Below are positions 51,364-60,923 of a DNA stretch of 64,000 bases, in pieces. The notes beneath the pieces were generated by a model. The model saw only the letters and a list, made by a program, of their open reading frames with translations, did not search any database and had not been told where the DNA came from. The position numbers and the translations under genes were made by a program. The stretch's first letter is position 1. Each line of letters opens with the position of its first letter. Source of the DNA: Paenibacillus sp. FSL H8-0537 (GTDB lineage Bacteria > Bacillota > Bacilli > Paenibacillales > Paenibacillaceae); contig NZ_CP150290.1 of NCBI RefSeq assembly GCF_038051995.1, positions 5,927,001-5,991,000 on the forward strand, given 5' to 3'.

Positions 51364-53118
51364 TTATAAAATCGTCTCCATATCGTAGAGCAGCGCCGTA
51401 CGAATGGCTGCCAGCCTGCGCCTGCAGCGCACCTCGCTCCATTCCTTCGCTCCGTAATAAAGCCGCAGCGACGTTCCTGCTCCGGTAGGCTGCAATGCGC
51501 ACCAAGCTCCATCCTCGAAAACATATTTGATCACATTTGCTCCCAGCTCCTGATTCGCGGCTTCCTTGCTGAAGCCCAGCGCTTTCACGCCATGCTCCTC
51601 GGAATCATAAATACTGCGAATTCGCAGCGAGGAAAGCTTCTCAGGCACTTCACCCCGCAGCTTGCGCATCACATTGCGCAGCCGCTGCGAGCCTTCAAGG
51701 CCGGGAAAGGACAGGCTGACCTGATCCTCCAAATAAAAGCCATATGCCTCATAAAGCTTGTACAGCTGATCCCATAATGTCAGGCCCCGGCTTTTATAAA
51801 AAGCCGCCATCTCTGTTGTGAGCAGCAGCGTCTGCATCGCATCCTTATCTCTGACGAACGCCTGCGGCAGGCAGCCGCCCGACTCATCAAAGGCGAAAAA
51901 AAACTTTCTCGCTCCGAGCTGCTCTTCTTCCGCTATACGAGCGGCTATATGGCGGAAGCCCGGCGGCGTCTCTACGATATGAAGACCGTAGCGCCTTGCT
52001 ATCGCTGTGCTAAGCTCCGTCGTTAGGAGCGACTTGTAAAACGTTGCTGGGTAAACCGGCTCATTGGCCCGCTTCTGCGTGCAAAGATATTCAAGCAGCA
52101 GACTGCCCAGTTGGTTCGCAGACAGCAGGCGGCACCTGCCGCTTTTGTCCCTTGCCATTGCGCCAAGCTGCTGCGATTCGGGATCGGTCGCCATAATCAG
52201 ATCCGTCTGCTTCCGCTCGGCCAGCAGCAGCGCCTGCCTGTAAGAATCGGGATTGTTAGGGTCCGGCTCATCGATGGTCGGGAAAAGCGGGTCTGGCTGA
52301 AACTGCTCCGGCACGCTCTCCACATCGCGATAGCCCATTTGCTTCAGCAGCGCAAGCGGCGTCTGCCCCCCGCTGCCATGCAGCGGCGTATAAATGACGC
52401 GCAGCCGCGTTCGCCCCGCTCGAAAGGCAGTTGGACGAACGATGATGCCCACAAGCTTGTGGTGGTAAGCTTTATCCACCTCCGTACCGACGAGCACAAG
52501 AAGCCCCTGTCGCACCGCTTCCTCCGCATCCATCAGCGGGATCGAAACCTCCTCCTCGATGCCCTCCATGCGCCTTGCTACGAGCTGGTTGTATTCCGGC
52601 GCCATAACAGCGCCATCTGAGCTGAACAGCTTGACGCCGTTGTAATCATAAGGATAATGGCCGGCTGTAATCATCAGCCCGGCTGCCGCATGCAGAAAAC
52701 GGACAGCGAAGGAGAGCTCCGGCGTAGGCCGGGCCTGCTCAAAAAGATAAACCTTCACTCTGTTTTTGGCCAGCACGAGCGCTGCCTGTTCCGCGAACAC
52801 CCGCGATAAAATCCGGCTGTCAAAAGCAATCGCAACACCGCGCTGCTTCGCCTCCTCGCCGCCGCTGCGAATTTCCCCAGCAAGCGCCAGCGCAATGCGG
52901 CGCACCGTGTAGATATTCATCCGGTTCGTTCCTGCGCCCACCTTCTCCCGCACGCCTTCCGGCCCAAGGTGAAGATGCTTGTAGAAGCGGTCGGTCAAAT
53001 CGCCAGCTCCAAGCTCTCCGAGCTCTTTTCGAAGGTAAAAGGGCAGCTCTGCTTCCCTCCAGCGCTCGTATCTCCGATCAATCGCATAATCCAGTTGCTC
53101 TGCAATAGCATTCATCAT
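51364..53118 (-). CDS. phosphohexomutase-family protein lacking catalytic residues
   Basis: 584-residue homologue of phosphoglucomutase/phosphomannomutase. The four-domain family pattern is visible (VAIAFDSRILSRVFAEQ, GLMITAGHYPYDYNGVKLF, IYTPLHGSGGQTPLALLKQMGY, FAFDESGGCLPQAFVRDKDAM). The active-site phosphoserine in TASHNP is Gly153 (TAGHYP), and the metal loop DPDADR is DPESQQ (312-317). The sugar-specificity loop DESGG is kept. AAGGAG is 8 bp before the ATG. It lies between manC and ugd, where an active mannomutase would be expected. By sequence it should not be catalytic, so a regulatory or degenerate role is likely. Confidence 0.85.
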   Translation of the reverse strand: MMNAIAEQLDYAIDRRYERWREAELPFYLRKELGELGAGDLTDRFYKHLHLGPEGVREKVGAGTNRMNIYTVRRIALALAGEIRSGGEEAKQRGVAIAFDSRILSRVFAEQAALVLAKNRVKVYLFEQARPTPELSFAVRFLHAAAGLMITAGHYPYDYNGVKLFSSDGAVMAPEYNQLVARRMEGIEEEVSIPLMDAEEAVRQGLLVLVGTEVDKAYHHKLVGIIVRPTAFRAGRTRLRVIYTPLHGSGGQTPLALLKQMGYRDVESVPEQFQPDPLFPTIDEPDPNNPDSYRQALLLAERKQTDLIMATDPESQQLGAMARDKSGRCRLLSANQLGSLLLEYLCTQKRANEPVYPATFYKSLLTTELSTAIARRYGLHIVETPPGFRHIAARIAEEEQLGARKFFFAFDESGGCLPQAFVRDKDAMQTLLLTTEMAAFYKSRGLTLWDQLYKLYEAYGFYLEDQVSLSFPGLEGSQRLRNVMRKLRGEVPEKLSSLRIRSIYDSEEHGVKALGFSKEAANQELGANVIKYVFEDGAWCALQPTGAGTSLRLYYGAKEWSEVRCRRRLAAIRTALLYDMETIL

Positions 53119-53131
53119 CCTGTTAGCTCCT

Positions 53132-54565
53132 TCAAATCATGCAATATTGCATAATGTCATTCCAATCCGCTTCCAGCCTGACGCTCTCCTCTTCTACAAG
53201 CTGCGTTCCTCTCATCACCTCGATCATTTCCATTGGTGTCCGGGCAAGCAGGCAGTGTCTGCTGCCCAGAGGGATGTTGATAATGTCGCCAGCCTTTACA
53301 GTCCGCAGCTGGTCATCGAGCATCATTTCGCCTTCGCCGGACAAAATCGTCCACACCTCGCAGCGATTGTTATGATAGTGATAGCTGAAGTTTTTCCCTC
53401 TATCGAGGCAGACGCGCTTTGTCATGACCTCGCTGCCGTCCGGATATTTCAAATAATCAAGCACGATATAGTAGCCCCATCTGCGTTCCTCGTACATCGG
53501 GCGCTTGTCGCGATTTTTCAGCACTTCTTTAATACGCGGGCTGGATGCCTTGTCGGACACCAGAATGCCGTCAGGACTTGCAGCGACGATGGCATTTTTG
53601 ATGCCAAGAATCGTAATCGGAATACCAAGCTCGTTAATGACATGCGTATCCGTTGCAAGCTCTGTTGTAATATGCTCGCCAAGCTCCGACGTTCCCATCT
53701 CTTCCGTCAGCGTGTTCCAGGTGCCAAGGTCTTTCCAGCAGCCGTCAAAAGGAAGCACGGCAACCTGCTTCGCCCGCTCCACGACCTCATAATCGAAGCT
53801 TGTCTTCACCAGCGTGCTGTATTGATTGACGAGCTCATCGTATTGAATTGGAATCCGCTTCTCGATCAGCAGATTAATTAAATAGCCGAGCTTGAAGGCG
53901 AACACGCCACAGTTCCAAAGCGCTCCGCGCTGCATCAGCTCGGATGCCGCATCCTCGCGCGGCTTTTCAGTGAAGTGCCGGACAAGCCGGTACGAGCGGG
54001 CGTTGCCTGTTTCTGTGTCAATCCCTTCCGCTTCCATGACGTCGCCTGCCGCATTAATAATCAGCTTAGGCTCGTCAGTCTCCGGCACGATGTAGCCGTA
54101 TTTTTCCGATGGGAAGGTCGGTTTGACGCCCATCAGCGCCATATCGCAGCCAGAATCGTGAATGACCTGCGCAAGCTCGCTTATTTTATGGAAGAAGGCA
54201 TCCTCCACATAGGGGTCAACCGGGAGAATCGTCACGACTTCATCCAGGCTGACTCCGGCAACGGAGTACAAATAAACCGCTGATAATGCGATAGCCGGGA
54301 ATGTGTCCCGCCGCTCCGGCTCAATAATGAGCGGCACCGACAAGCCGGCATGCACGCGAATCATTTCCTCCTGCGCCTTGCCGGCGGCGATATAGGATGA
54401 GCGTTGCAGGCCTGTCTCGCCAAGCTGGCGCCATACCCGCTCGACCATCGATTCCTTTAGCCCGCCGGGCCCATCCAAAATTCGCAAAAATTGCTTCGAC
54501 CTTGCATCATTAGACAGCGGCCACAGCCGTTTACCTGAACCGCCCGATAAAAGAATCAGCTTCAT
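53132..54565 (-). CDS. manC: mannose-1-phosphate guanylyltransferase / mannose-6-phosphate isomerase
   Basis: 477-residue type II PMI-GMP enzyme that makes GDP-mannose. The nucleotidyltransferase domain starts LLSGGSGKRLWPLSNDARSKQF and contains TFPAIALSAVYLY and the HFTEKP motif; the C-terminal cupin isomerase domain (about 375-470) has the metal ligands in NFSYHYHNNRCEVWTILSGEGEMM and NIPLGSRHCL. AAGGAGGAG lies 8 bp before the ATG at 54565. GDP-mannose production indicates mannose or a derivative in the polymer made by this cluster. Confidence 0.93.
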   Translation of the reverse strand: MKLILLSGGSGKRLWPLSNDARSKQFLRILDGPGGLKESMVERVWRQLGETGLQRSSYIAAGKAQEEMIRVHAGLSVPLIIEPERRDTFPAIALSAVYLYSVAGVSLDEVVTILPVDPYVEDAFFHKISELAQVIHDSGCDMALMGVKPTFPSEKYGYIVPETDEPKLIINAAGDVMEAEGIDTETGNARSYRLVRHFTEKPREDAASELMQRGALWNCGVFAFKLGYLINLLIEKRIPIQYDELVNQYSTLVKTSFDYEVVERAKQVAVLPFDGCWKDLGTWNTLTEEMGTSELGEHITTELATDTHVINELGIPITILGIKNAIVAASPDGILVSDKASSPRIKEVLKNRDKRPMYEERRWGYYIVLDYLKYPDGSEVMTKRVCLDRGKNFSYHYHNNRCEVWTILSGEGEMMLDDQLRTVKAGDIINIPLGSRHCLLARTPMEMIEVMRGTQLVEEESVRLEADWNDIMQYCMI

Positions 54566-54619
54566 TGGTTTTGCTCCTCCTTTTGCATGTGAAACTGTGG
54601 TGAAAGAAATGCTGCGCTG

Positions 54620-54725
54620 CACAAGCGTAAACGGCTTTGCCGTCCTCTGGCGGTAATGCTAACGTTTCGCGGTGAAATATAAGCCAAGTATAAAGAGAAT
54701 ACTTATACTTTCTTATATTTTGAAA
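54620..54725. repeat. family A intergenic repeat, copy 3
   Basis: GCGTAAACGGCT, CGTTTCGCGGTGAAATATAAGCC and AGTATAAAGAGAATACTTATACTTTCTTATATTTT. It matches the copies at 3941 (first half) and 40029 (second half), joining both into one family. It lies between manC and the GT2 gene. Confidence 0.65.
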
Positions 54726-54777
54726 AGCTCCGCTTTTTCACCACGCTTCAAAATGCTTGAATATAGCGGCACTAGCT

Positions 54778-55767
54778 TTACGCCGCTTTCTCTACCTTTT
54801 TCTTCACCTGCCGCAGCAAGAGCAGCATCGACAGCATTGCTTTTTTGCCGCCCTCGAAACGGGTCAGCACAGCCAGCAGCCCCGATAACACGCTGCCTCT
54901 TGCCGTCCAATTTTGCTCCAGACTGAGCTGCACGAGCCGCTTCGCCTTATCCATGTCCCGCTCATTTACAATGGCGGAAACGCCGAGATTAAACAGCTTG
55001 AGCGCGAGGCGCTTCGATCTTTTTAGGAAAAATAGGGCATGCACGCCGTAGCGGTCAATCAGGTCGCGCCCTTCGCGAATACGAAGCTCAGCGCACTGTC
55101 TGCCCAGCTCAGCAAGATATTGCTGCACCATCATTTTTTCAACGGAGCCGCTTACGCCGTCAGGCAATGTGTATCTGCGATACAGCAGCTTCTCGACGAG
55201 CGCAAACTCCGTGACGAGCCCCATCCGCAGCCATAAATCGTAATCCTGCGTGAACTTGAACAGCTCGCGGTAGCCGCCCGCCCGCTCGTAAGCATCGCGG
55301 CGGAACATAACCTCGCCGTGGGTGTAGAAGTTATTTTGCAGCAGCTGATCAATTCCACTGACGCCCTGCTTATACTTGTTATAAATCGTCGTTGTGTTCG
55401 TCACCTTGTTGACGTTCTCGACGATACAGCCAACGACACCAACATCCGGCCTGCTTTGCAGCACCTTTACCTGCTCCTCAATACGCTCCGGGAACGAAAT
55501 ATCGCCAGAGCCCTGAATGGCTACGACTTCGCCCTTGCTCTGATTCACCGCTTCAATGACCGAACGGGTGAAGCCGCGATTGCTGTGGCTGATCAGCCGA
55601 ATGCGCGGATCTTCAAAAGCTTCCAGCGCCTGCAGCGTGCCGTCCGTCGAGCCGTCATCAACCAAAATAATTTCCGTATTCGCATACGTCTGGTCAAGCA
55701 GGCTTTGAATCGACTCCTTCACTTGATTGACCCGGTTGTAATACACCGTGATGATCGATACCAGCAT
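54778..55767 (-). CDS. GT2-family glycosyltransferase
   Basis: 329-residue inverting glycosyltransferase. The GT-A domain has VSIITVYYNRVNQVKESIQSLLDQTY, the DDGSTDGTLQALEAF motif near 38, VAIQGSGDISFPERIE and the QDYDLWLRM acceptor motif near 175 with its presumed base. No transmembrane segments; the C-terminal 100 residues are helical and basic, as in membrane-associated enzymes. It probably adds a sugar to the polyprenyl-linked repeat unit. GGAG is 8 bp before the ATG. Confidence 0.9.
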   Translation of the reverse strand: MLVSIITVYYNRVNQVKESIQSLLDQTYANTEIILVDDGSTDGTLQALEAFEDPRIRLISHSNRGFTRSVIEAVNQSKGEVVAIQGSGDISFPERIEEQVKVLQSRPDVGVVGCIVENVNKVTNTTTIYNKYKQGVSGIDQLLQNNFYTHGEVMFRRDAYERAGGYRELFKFTQDYDLWLRMGLVTEFALVEKLLYRRYTLPDGVSGSVEKMMVQQYLAELGRQCAELRIREGRDLIDRYGVHALFFLKRSKRLALKLFNLGVSAIVNERDMDKAKRLVQLSLEQNWTARGSVLSGLLAVLTRFEGGKKAMLSMLLLLRQVKKKVEKAA

Positions 55768-55794
55768 GTCCTCATCTCCGTTATCTTTGGCCCT

Positions 55795-57102
55795 TTAGCG
55801 GCTTCGCAGCTTCATGAAACGAACGCCGATTGAGCCGATTTTACTTTTGATTTGCGCCCAGTCCTCTTTGTTTAAAATTAAAAGCCTGCTCAAACTGATT
55901 GATTCACGCCTTGCGTAAAAAATAATAAAAGCGACGCCCGCATACATGTAGCTGATGCTGGAGGAAATCGACGCCCCAACCGCCCCGTATTTGGGAACGA
56001 GAATGAAATTAAGCACGACGTTCATAATGAGCGCAATAACCGATACCCGCAGCGAGAACAGCGGCGCGCCTCTGCCCGACAGGTCCGAATGAATCAGCTT
56101 GAACAGCACCATGGCGATAATACCCGGCAGCAAGTAGCGAATAACCTGTCCCGATTCGGCAAAATCAGCGCCATACAGCAGGCGGATAAACAGCGGCGAC
56201 ATGAACCAGAAGAAAACGCCGAACACGATAAGCACAGGCATAATGACGCGTATCAGCTTCGCCGTCCGTTCTACTGCCTCCTGACTGCTGCTGGAGCTTG
56301 CGCTGCGTGAAAATAAAATGAGCCCAATAGCAGCAGGCAGCTGCCAGATCAGCTCTGCTAGATTCGTGCCAACCGAATAAATGCCGACCTCGATGACATT
56401 CGTGAACCGCTCCAAAATAATGACGTCCACCCGGTAATTAAGCTGAATAATGAACAGCGCAAGCGCAAAAGAGAAGCCCTGCCGCATCATCTGCTGCGGA
56501 ATGGGGTGAATATATTTGAACTTGAATTTCACTTCGCCCAGCAGCAGCTTCATGGAGTAGCCTAACGTGAACGCCGCCATCAGCAGCTGTGTCAGCGCCG
56601 CTCCGAGTACTCCCATGCCAAGCGCCCAGACGAGAATGAGCAAAATGATGAAATTAAGCGCCGTCTTAATAATTTCCACTTTATTAATGCTGCCAATATT
56701 GCCTTTGCCCTGCATAATGCCGCGTAAATATTGAATCGCTAGATTAACGGGCACCGTCAGCGTACAAATGACAAGCAGCTCCCAGCTGTACTCTCCTCCA
56801 TACTGGAGCAGCAAAATACCCATAACGACAGCCACGCTAAGGGAGGAGGAGATTAACCACATAAATAATAAGGTCGATACAATATCGTTATAGTTAAATA
56901 TTTTTTTACCGATGAGATAAGCAGCCGCCTGCCGGATGCCAAGATCGGCGATTGTCACAACGAGCGTAGGGATGACGAGTATGGCCGTTATCATCCCTTT
57001 GCCTTCGGGACCCAGCAGCCTTGCTGTCAGTACCGAAACGATAAAAGCTCCGAATAATACAAGCAGCCGGGTGCCGATCGTCGTTAAAATCTGGAACAGC
57101 AT
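55795..57102 (-). CDS. polysaccharide flippase (Wzx/MVF type)
   Basis: 435-residue integral membrane protein with 12-14 predicted helices, opening with the family pattern FQILTTIGTRLLVLFGAFIVSVLTARLLGPEGKG. Such flippases move lipid-linked oligosaccharide units outward. It lies directly after the MurA-like gene (1-bp gap after its stop), so it is translated from the same message. The C-terminal IISSSISYMYAGVAF-type helices are complete. Confidence 0.92.
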   Translation of the reverse strand: MLFQILTTIGTRLLVLFGAFIVSVLTARLLGPEGKGMITAILVIPTLVVTIADLGIRQAAAYLIGKKIFNYNDIVSTLLFMWLISSSLSVAVVMGILLLQYGGEYSWELLVICTLTVPVNLAIQYLRGIMQGKGNIGSINKVEIIKTALNFIILLILVWALGMGVLGAALTQLLMAAFTLGYSMKLLLGEVKFKFKYIHPIPQQMMRQGFSFALALFIIQLNYRVDVIILERFTNVIEVGIYSVGTNLAELIWQLPAAIGLILFSRSASSSSSQEAVERTAKLIRVIMPVLIVFGVFFWFMSPLFIRLLYGADFAESGQVIRYLLPGIIAMVLFKLIHSDLSGRGAPLFSLRVSVIALIMNVVLNFILVPKYGAVGASISSSISYMYAGVAFIIFYARRESISLSRLLILNKEDWAQIKSKIGSIGVRFMKLRSR

Positions 57103-57103
57103 G

Positions 57104-58441
57104 CTAGTGGTTCACCTTCATAATCTGCGCGCCCAGCGCTGTGAAAATTTCGGTGAAGTTGCCGTAGCCCCGCTCCAGCTGATACAAATTCGTAATCCGG
57201 CTTGTCCCAACAGCCGCCAGCGCAGCAACTGCAACCGCCGCTCCGCCGCGAATATCGGTTGCAACAAGATCGGTTCCATACAGCTCGTCTACGCCGTGAA
57301 TGACCGCCGTCTGTCCCGCTGCCCCATTGACGCAAAGGAAGCCGCCATCCTTCACCTCGATGTTCGCGCCCAGCTTGTTCAGCTCGTAGCAGTAGGAGAA
57401 GCGTCCGTCGAGAATCGTCTCCTTGAGCTCGCTCGTGCCGCTTGCATTCATCATCAATACGGTATGCAGCGGTTGAATATCGGTATGGAAGCCCGGATAA
57501 GCAGCCGTCGTGACGTTCACTGCTTCCAGCGGCCGATTCCATTCCACATAAATGCCGTTGTCGATCTCTTCTATTTTCAGGCCCGCCTGCCGCCATACGG
57601 CTACTTCGGACTCCAGGATGCGGGTCGTTGCATTGCGAATCGTTGCCGAGCCTTTCGTTGCACCAACTGCCGAAATAATCGTTGAAGCGATAATGCGGTC
57701 GCTCATCACCGTAAAGTCTGCGCGGTGCAGACGCTCTACGCCCGTAATTTGCAGGCTGTTCGATGACAGCCATTCAATATTTGCCCCCATATCGCTGAGC
57801 AGCTTGATGACATCCAGCACCTCGGGATTGCGGGCGGCATTATGCAGCTCAACAACCGCATTCGAACGAACGGATGCGAATAAAACATTCAGAGTCCCGC
57901 CAAAGGTTGGATACGGAAATGTAATAACCGTCCTCGCCTTCGGCTGGCTCTCGCGCAAGTGAAGCCCCAGCTCGCTCTCCTCCATCGCGAAGCCAAGCTC
58001 CTGCAGCGCGCTGACGTGCATGTCATGCTTGCGGCTGCCAATGTTGCAGCCGCCCGGCAGCGGCAGGAACAGCGAGCTGCGCCAGTGCGCCGCCGCTCCG
58101 AGCAGCAGCAGGGAGTGGCGGATTTTGCCCGCCAGCTCGGCATTCAGCGTGCCGCCCATCCACGCGCTGCCCTTGCAGTGAAGCTCGTCGCCTTTGATTT
58201 CCACGTTTGCGCCGGAATCGTTCAGCAGCTTGATCAGCTTGGCTACGTCATTCAGCTCAAGCGGCACATTATGAAGCACGACCTCCTCATCGGAGAGGCA
58301 GGCGGCCACAATAGCGGGCAGCGCCGAGTTTTTGGCACCGGGAAGCGACACTTCACCTGAAAGGGGATAACCTCCCTCAATTAATAAATAAGGCTCCGAA
58401 ATCCTTTTTGTGCCGAGCGCTCTTGAATGAGCTTGTACCAT
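57104..58441 (-). CDS. UDP-N-acetylglucosamine 1-carboxyvinyltransferase homologue
   Basis: 445-residue enolpyruvyl transferase of the MurA family. K37-N38 (LPGAKNSALPAI), catalytic Cys132 in PGGCNIGSRKHDMH, Asp in YPGFHTDIQPLHTV and Arg in DIRGGAAVAV are present. The loop GARPVD is GSRKHD, unusual at two positions. Set inside a polysaccharide cluster with a MurB homologue, so it may be a second MurA dedicated to that pathway, giving an enolpyruvyl or lactyl sugar for the polymer. GGGAGAG precedes the ATG at 58441. Confidence 0.85.
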   Translation of the reverse strand: MVQAHSRALGTKRISEPYLLIEGGYPLSGEVSLPGAKNSALPAIVAACLSDEEVVLHNVPLELNDVAKLIKLLNDSGANVEIKGDELHCKGSAWMGGTLNAELAGKIRHSLLLLGAAAHWRSSLFLPLPGGCNIGSRKHDMHVSALQELGFAMEESELGLHLRESQPKARTVITFPYPTFGGTLNVLFASVRSNAVVELHNAARNPEVLDVIKLLSDMGANIEWLSSNSLQITGVERLHRADFTVMSDRIIASTIISAVGATKGSATIRNATTRILESEVAVWRQAGLKIEEIDNGIYVEWNRPLEAVNVTTAAYPGFHTDIQPLHTVLMMNASGTSELKETILDGRFSYCYELNKLGANIEVKDGGFLCVNGAAGQTAVIHGVDELYGTDLVATDIRGGAAVAVAALAAVGTSRITNLYQLERGYGNFTEIFTALGAQIMKVNH

Positions 58442-58642
58442 ATGCTTTCTCTCCCTTTTTAAAGGGGGCAGAAAAAGGAACATCGCTGCGCGAAAAGGCT
58501 AGTTTCCGACCGCTGTTGCAACTTCATTTATTGAATCAACCGCTCTAGCGGTATAAATCAAGCTGCAAAAATCGGACGTTCCACTTCTCCAACCAGCCTT
58601 TTCACTCCTCTCGCCTTTTCACTCACCCTTTTGTTTTTTTAT

Positions 58643-59518
58643 TTATACGAACAACACTTCTGGCTCCATTTGGATGCCGAGCTGCTTGGCTACTGTCGTC
58701 TGCATCAGCTCAATGAGCCGCTTTACGTCGCTGGCTGTTGCACTGCCTTGATTAATGATCCAGTTCGCGTGCACCGTACTAATCTGTGCGCCGCCAATAA
58801 CAAATCCTTTCAACCCGACCTCTTCGATCAGTCTGCCAGGATGCGGGCCTTCGGGCGGGCTTTTGAAGGTGCTGCCCACCGTTTTGACATTGATGGGGAA
58901 CTTGCCCTTGCGGATATCCGCCGCCCGCTTCGTTGCTTCCATCACCTGCGCTGAATCCGTTGCGGGTTCAGCCCGGAAGCGCGCACTCACAATAATGTGG
59001 CGCCGATCCAGAAACCAGCTCCGGCGGAAGGAAAACTGCAGCTCCTCGGCGCTGCTCGTAATCACCTCGCCCGTGTCGCTGACATGCGTGACACTGCTGA
59101 CGACATCGCCGATTTCCTTGCCGATGCAGCCAGCGTTCATGACAAGCCCGCCGCCTACACTGCCGGGGATGCCAGCCATAAAATCAAATCCGGCGATGCC
59201 TTCGTTCGCCATGGAATACGCCAGCCTTGGCAGCGCTACTCCAGCTTCGGCGTACAGCTCGCCATCCTTAAGGCCGTATTCCTTCAATCCTTTGCCGACA
59301 TGCATGACGACGCCATCAAAGCCCTCGTCGCCTGCAAGCACATTCGAGCCATTGCCGATAATGAGCAGCTTCCAGCCAAAACGCTCGCAAATCGCCGTTA
59401 CAAAACGAATATCCTCCACGCTTTTCGGAACGACGTAATAACGGCAAGGGCCGCCAACGCTCATCGTCGTAATGCGGCTCAGCGGAACATTCGCTTCGTG
59501 CACAATATGTTCGAACAA
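58643..59518 (-). CDS. murB: UDP-N-acetylenolpyruvoylglucosamine reductase (MurB)
   Basis: About 291-residue FAD enzyme that reduces the enolpyruvyl group made by MurA. FAD-domain motifs TTMSVGGPCRYYVVPKS, LIIGNGSNVLAGDEGFDGVVM and GIPGSVGGGLVMNAGC; C-terminal catalytic Ser in VGSTFKSP, and ANWIINQGSATASDVKRLIE with PEVLFV end including the catalytic Glu. TTG at 59518 is 8 bp after AGAGGAG and preferred; a GTG at 59584 would add 22 residues without a ribosome site. Sits upstream of the MurA-like gene with a 200-bp gap, giving a matched pair. Confidence 0.88.
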   Translation of the reverse strand: MFEHIVHEANVPLSRITTMSVGGPCRYYVVPKSVEDIRFVTAICERFGWKLLIIGNGSNVLAGDEGFDGVVMHVGKGLKEYGLKDGELYAEAGVALPRLAYSMANEGIAGFDFMAGIPGSVGGGLVMNAGCIGKEIGDVVSSVTHVSDTGEVITSSAEELQFSFRRSWFLDRRHIIVSARFRAEPATDSAQVMEATKRAADIRKGKFPINVKTVGSTFKSPPEGPHPGRLIEEVGLKGFVIGGAQISTVHANWIINQGSATASDVKRLIELMQTTVAKQLGIQMEPEVLFV

Positions 59519-59621
59519 GCTCTCCACTCCTCTGTCCTCGTCTTTTTCGATTAATATCGCTGCATGATAGGGCACAGCTAGCACAAATACAGCAGCTGGC
59601 CGCTGATGCTAGGCTGCAAGA

Positions 59622-60923
59622 CTACGCTTTGCTGCCCACGCTGCGAGCGGCTTTGCTAGTTTTACTGCTTCTTGGTGAAGCAGGTGTGCCCAGCGCCGCT
59701 GCTCCTGGCAAGTTCGCTGCCCGCAGCGCCTCAGGTGCGCCTGCACCTTTGATATGCGCCTCCACGACGGCAAGCATCGTATCAATGCGCGATTCCCAGT
59801 CATGCTTTTTCGCTTCGGCGACGCGATCCATGATCAACTGCTCGTAATTGCCAAGCAATCCCTCATTCAGCGCCAGCCCCAGCTGCTTGTCGAAGGCATC
59901 AGCATCTGCCGCAACATAGCAGTAGGAGTAATAATCCCGAACCGCTGGCAGCGGCGTCATGACAACCGGCTTGCCTGCTGATAAATATTCAAAAAATTTC
60001 ATCGGAAACATATTCGTCGTGTATTCGTTAATGACGTTTGGCAGCAGGCAGGCATCGAAGCCTTTCAAATAACCCGGCAGCTCGCTGTACGGCTTCGGCC
60101 CGATCAAATGAATGTTCGGCGTCTGGCCAAGCCGATCTGCATCGGTCCAAGGATCGCCCTCTCCTACTTGTCCAATGAACACAAAATGCACATGAGGGTT
60201 GCGGGACGCGACCTTTTCGATTAATGCCAAGTCCAGCTTGTAGCCGCTAATGGCTCCAATGAAGCCGACCTTGGGGCCCTTCATCTGCAAAAGCTCCGCG
60301 GGAATGTCCGTATCCGGTGACAACGCCTTGTTAAAATGATTGAATTCCGCTACATTCGGGCTGTAATAGGTGCTTTCGTTAATCGCCTTGCGCGTCTCAT
60401 ACAGATTGGGAGCCGTAGCAAACACGACATCAACATCCGCCACCAGCCGCGCTTCCTGCTCCTTAATAATTTGCTCGGGCATGCCGGGCTGCGCGGAAAT
60501 TTCATCTACACAGTGGTAAACCGACAGCTGCTCGCGCATATTCAGCAGCGGCTGCGTCAGCGGATTGTATGTCCACAGCACGTAATCCTCCATCCCAAGC
60601 TTCCGGGCGAAATGCAACACACACTGCCGGACAATAAAAAAGTTCAGCTTCCGAACGAAGCTGAACCGCTGATAGGGGATGACGACTGGCGACCATACCC
60701 ATAGATTTGTTTTTTTCTGCTGCAGCCCGCTAAAAAATTGACTGAGCCGCTTTATAATGCGCTTAATATCCTTGCCATTGCTTGAAGGCTTGCGGAGGCC
60801 GAGCGAATTCAGATACAGCACCTGATGTCCGCGGCCCGCAAGCCTGTCGGCAATATGCTGCTTATTCGTCCAGAAGGGGTTGTCCCAATCGGCGGTTGAC
60901 ACAATAATAAATGGCTTAGACAT
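59622..60923 (-). CDS. glycosyltransferase (GT1/GT4-like, TuaH type)
   Basis: About 433-residue glycosyltransferase with a GT-B fold. SKPFIIVSTADWDNPFWTNKQHIADRLAGRGHQVLYLN at the N-terminus and GAISGYKLDLALIEKVAS, HLIGPKPYSELPGYLKGFDACLLPN and FFEYLSAGKPVVMTPLP in the C-terminal donor domain. Start ATG at 60923 overlaps the end of the next gene by 8 bp. The extreme C-terminus (about 405-433) is an Ala/Gly/Lys/Ser-rich basic tail. Confidence 0.87.
   Translation of the reverse strand: MSKPFIIVSTADWDNPFWTNKQHIADRLAGRGHQVLYLNSLGLRKPSSNGKDIKRIIKRLSQFFSGLQQKKTNLWVWSPVVIPYQRFSFVRKLNFFIVRQCVLHFARKLGMEDYVLWTYNPLTQPLLNMREQLSVYHCVDEISAQPGMPEQIIKEQEARLVADVDVVFATAPNLYETRKAINESTYYSPNVAEFNHFNKALSPDTDIPAELLQMKGPKVGFIGAISGYKLDLALIEKVASRNPHVHFVFIGQVGEGDPWTDADRLGQTPNIHLIGPKPYSELPGYLKGFDACLLPNVINEYTTNMFPMKFFEYLSAGKPVVMTPLPAVRDYYSYCYVAADADAFDKQLGLALNEGLLGNYEQLIMDRVAEAKKHDWESRIDTMLAVVEAHIKGAGAPEALRAANLPGAAALGTPASPRSSKTSKAARSVGSKA

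Noticed and set aside
53147..53881. 244-residue plus-strand ORF over manC
   Set aside because: Antisense shadow of manC, no ribosome site or motif.
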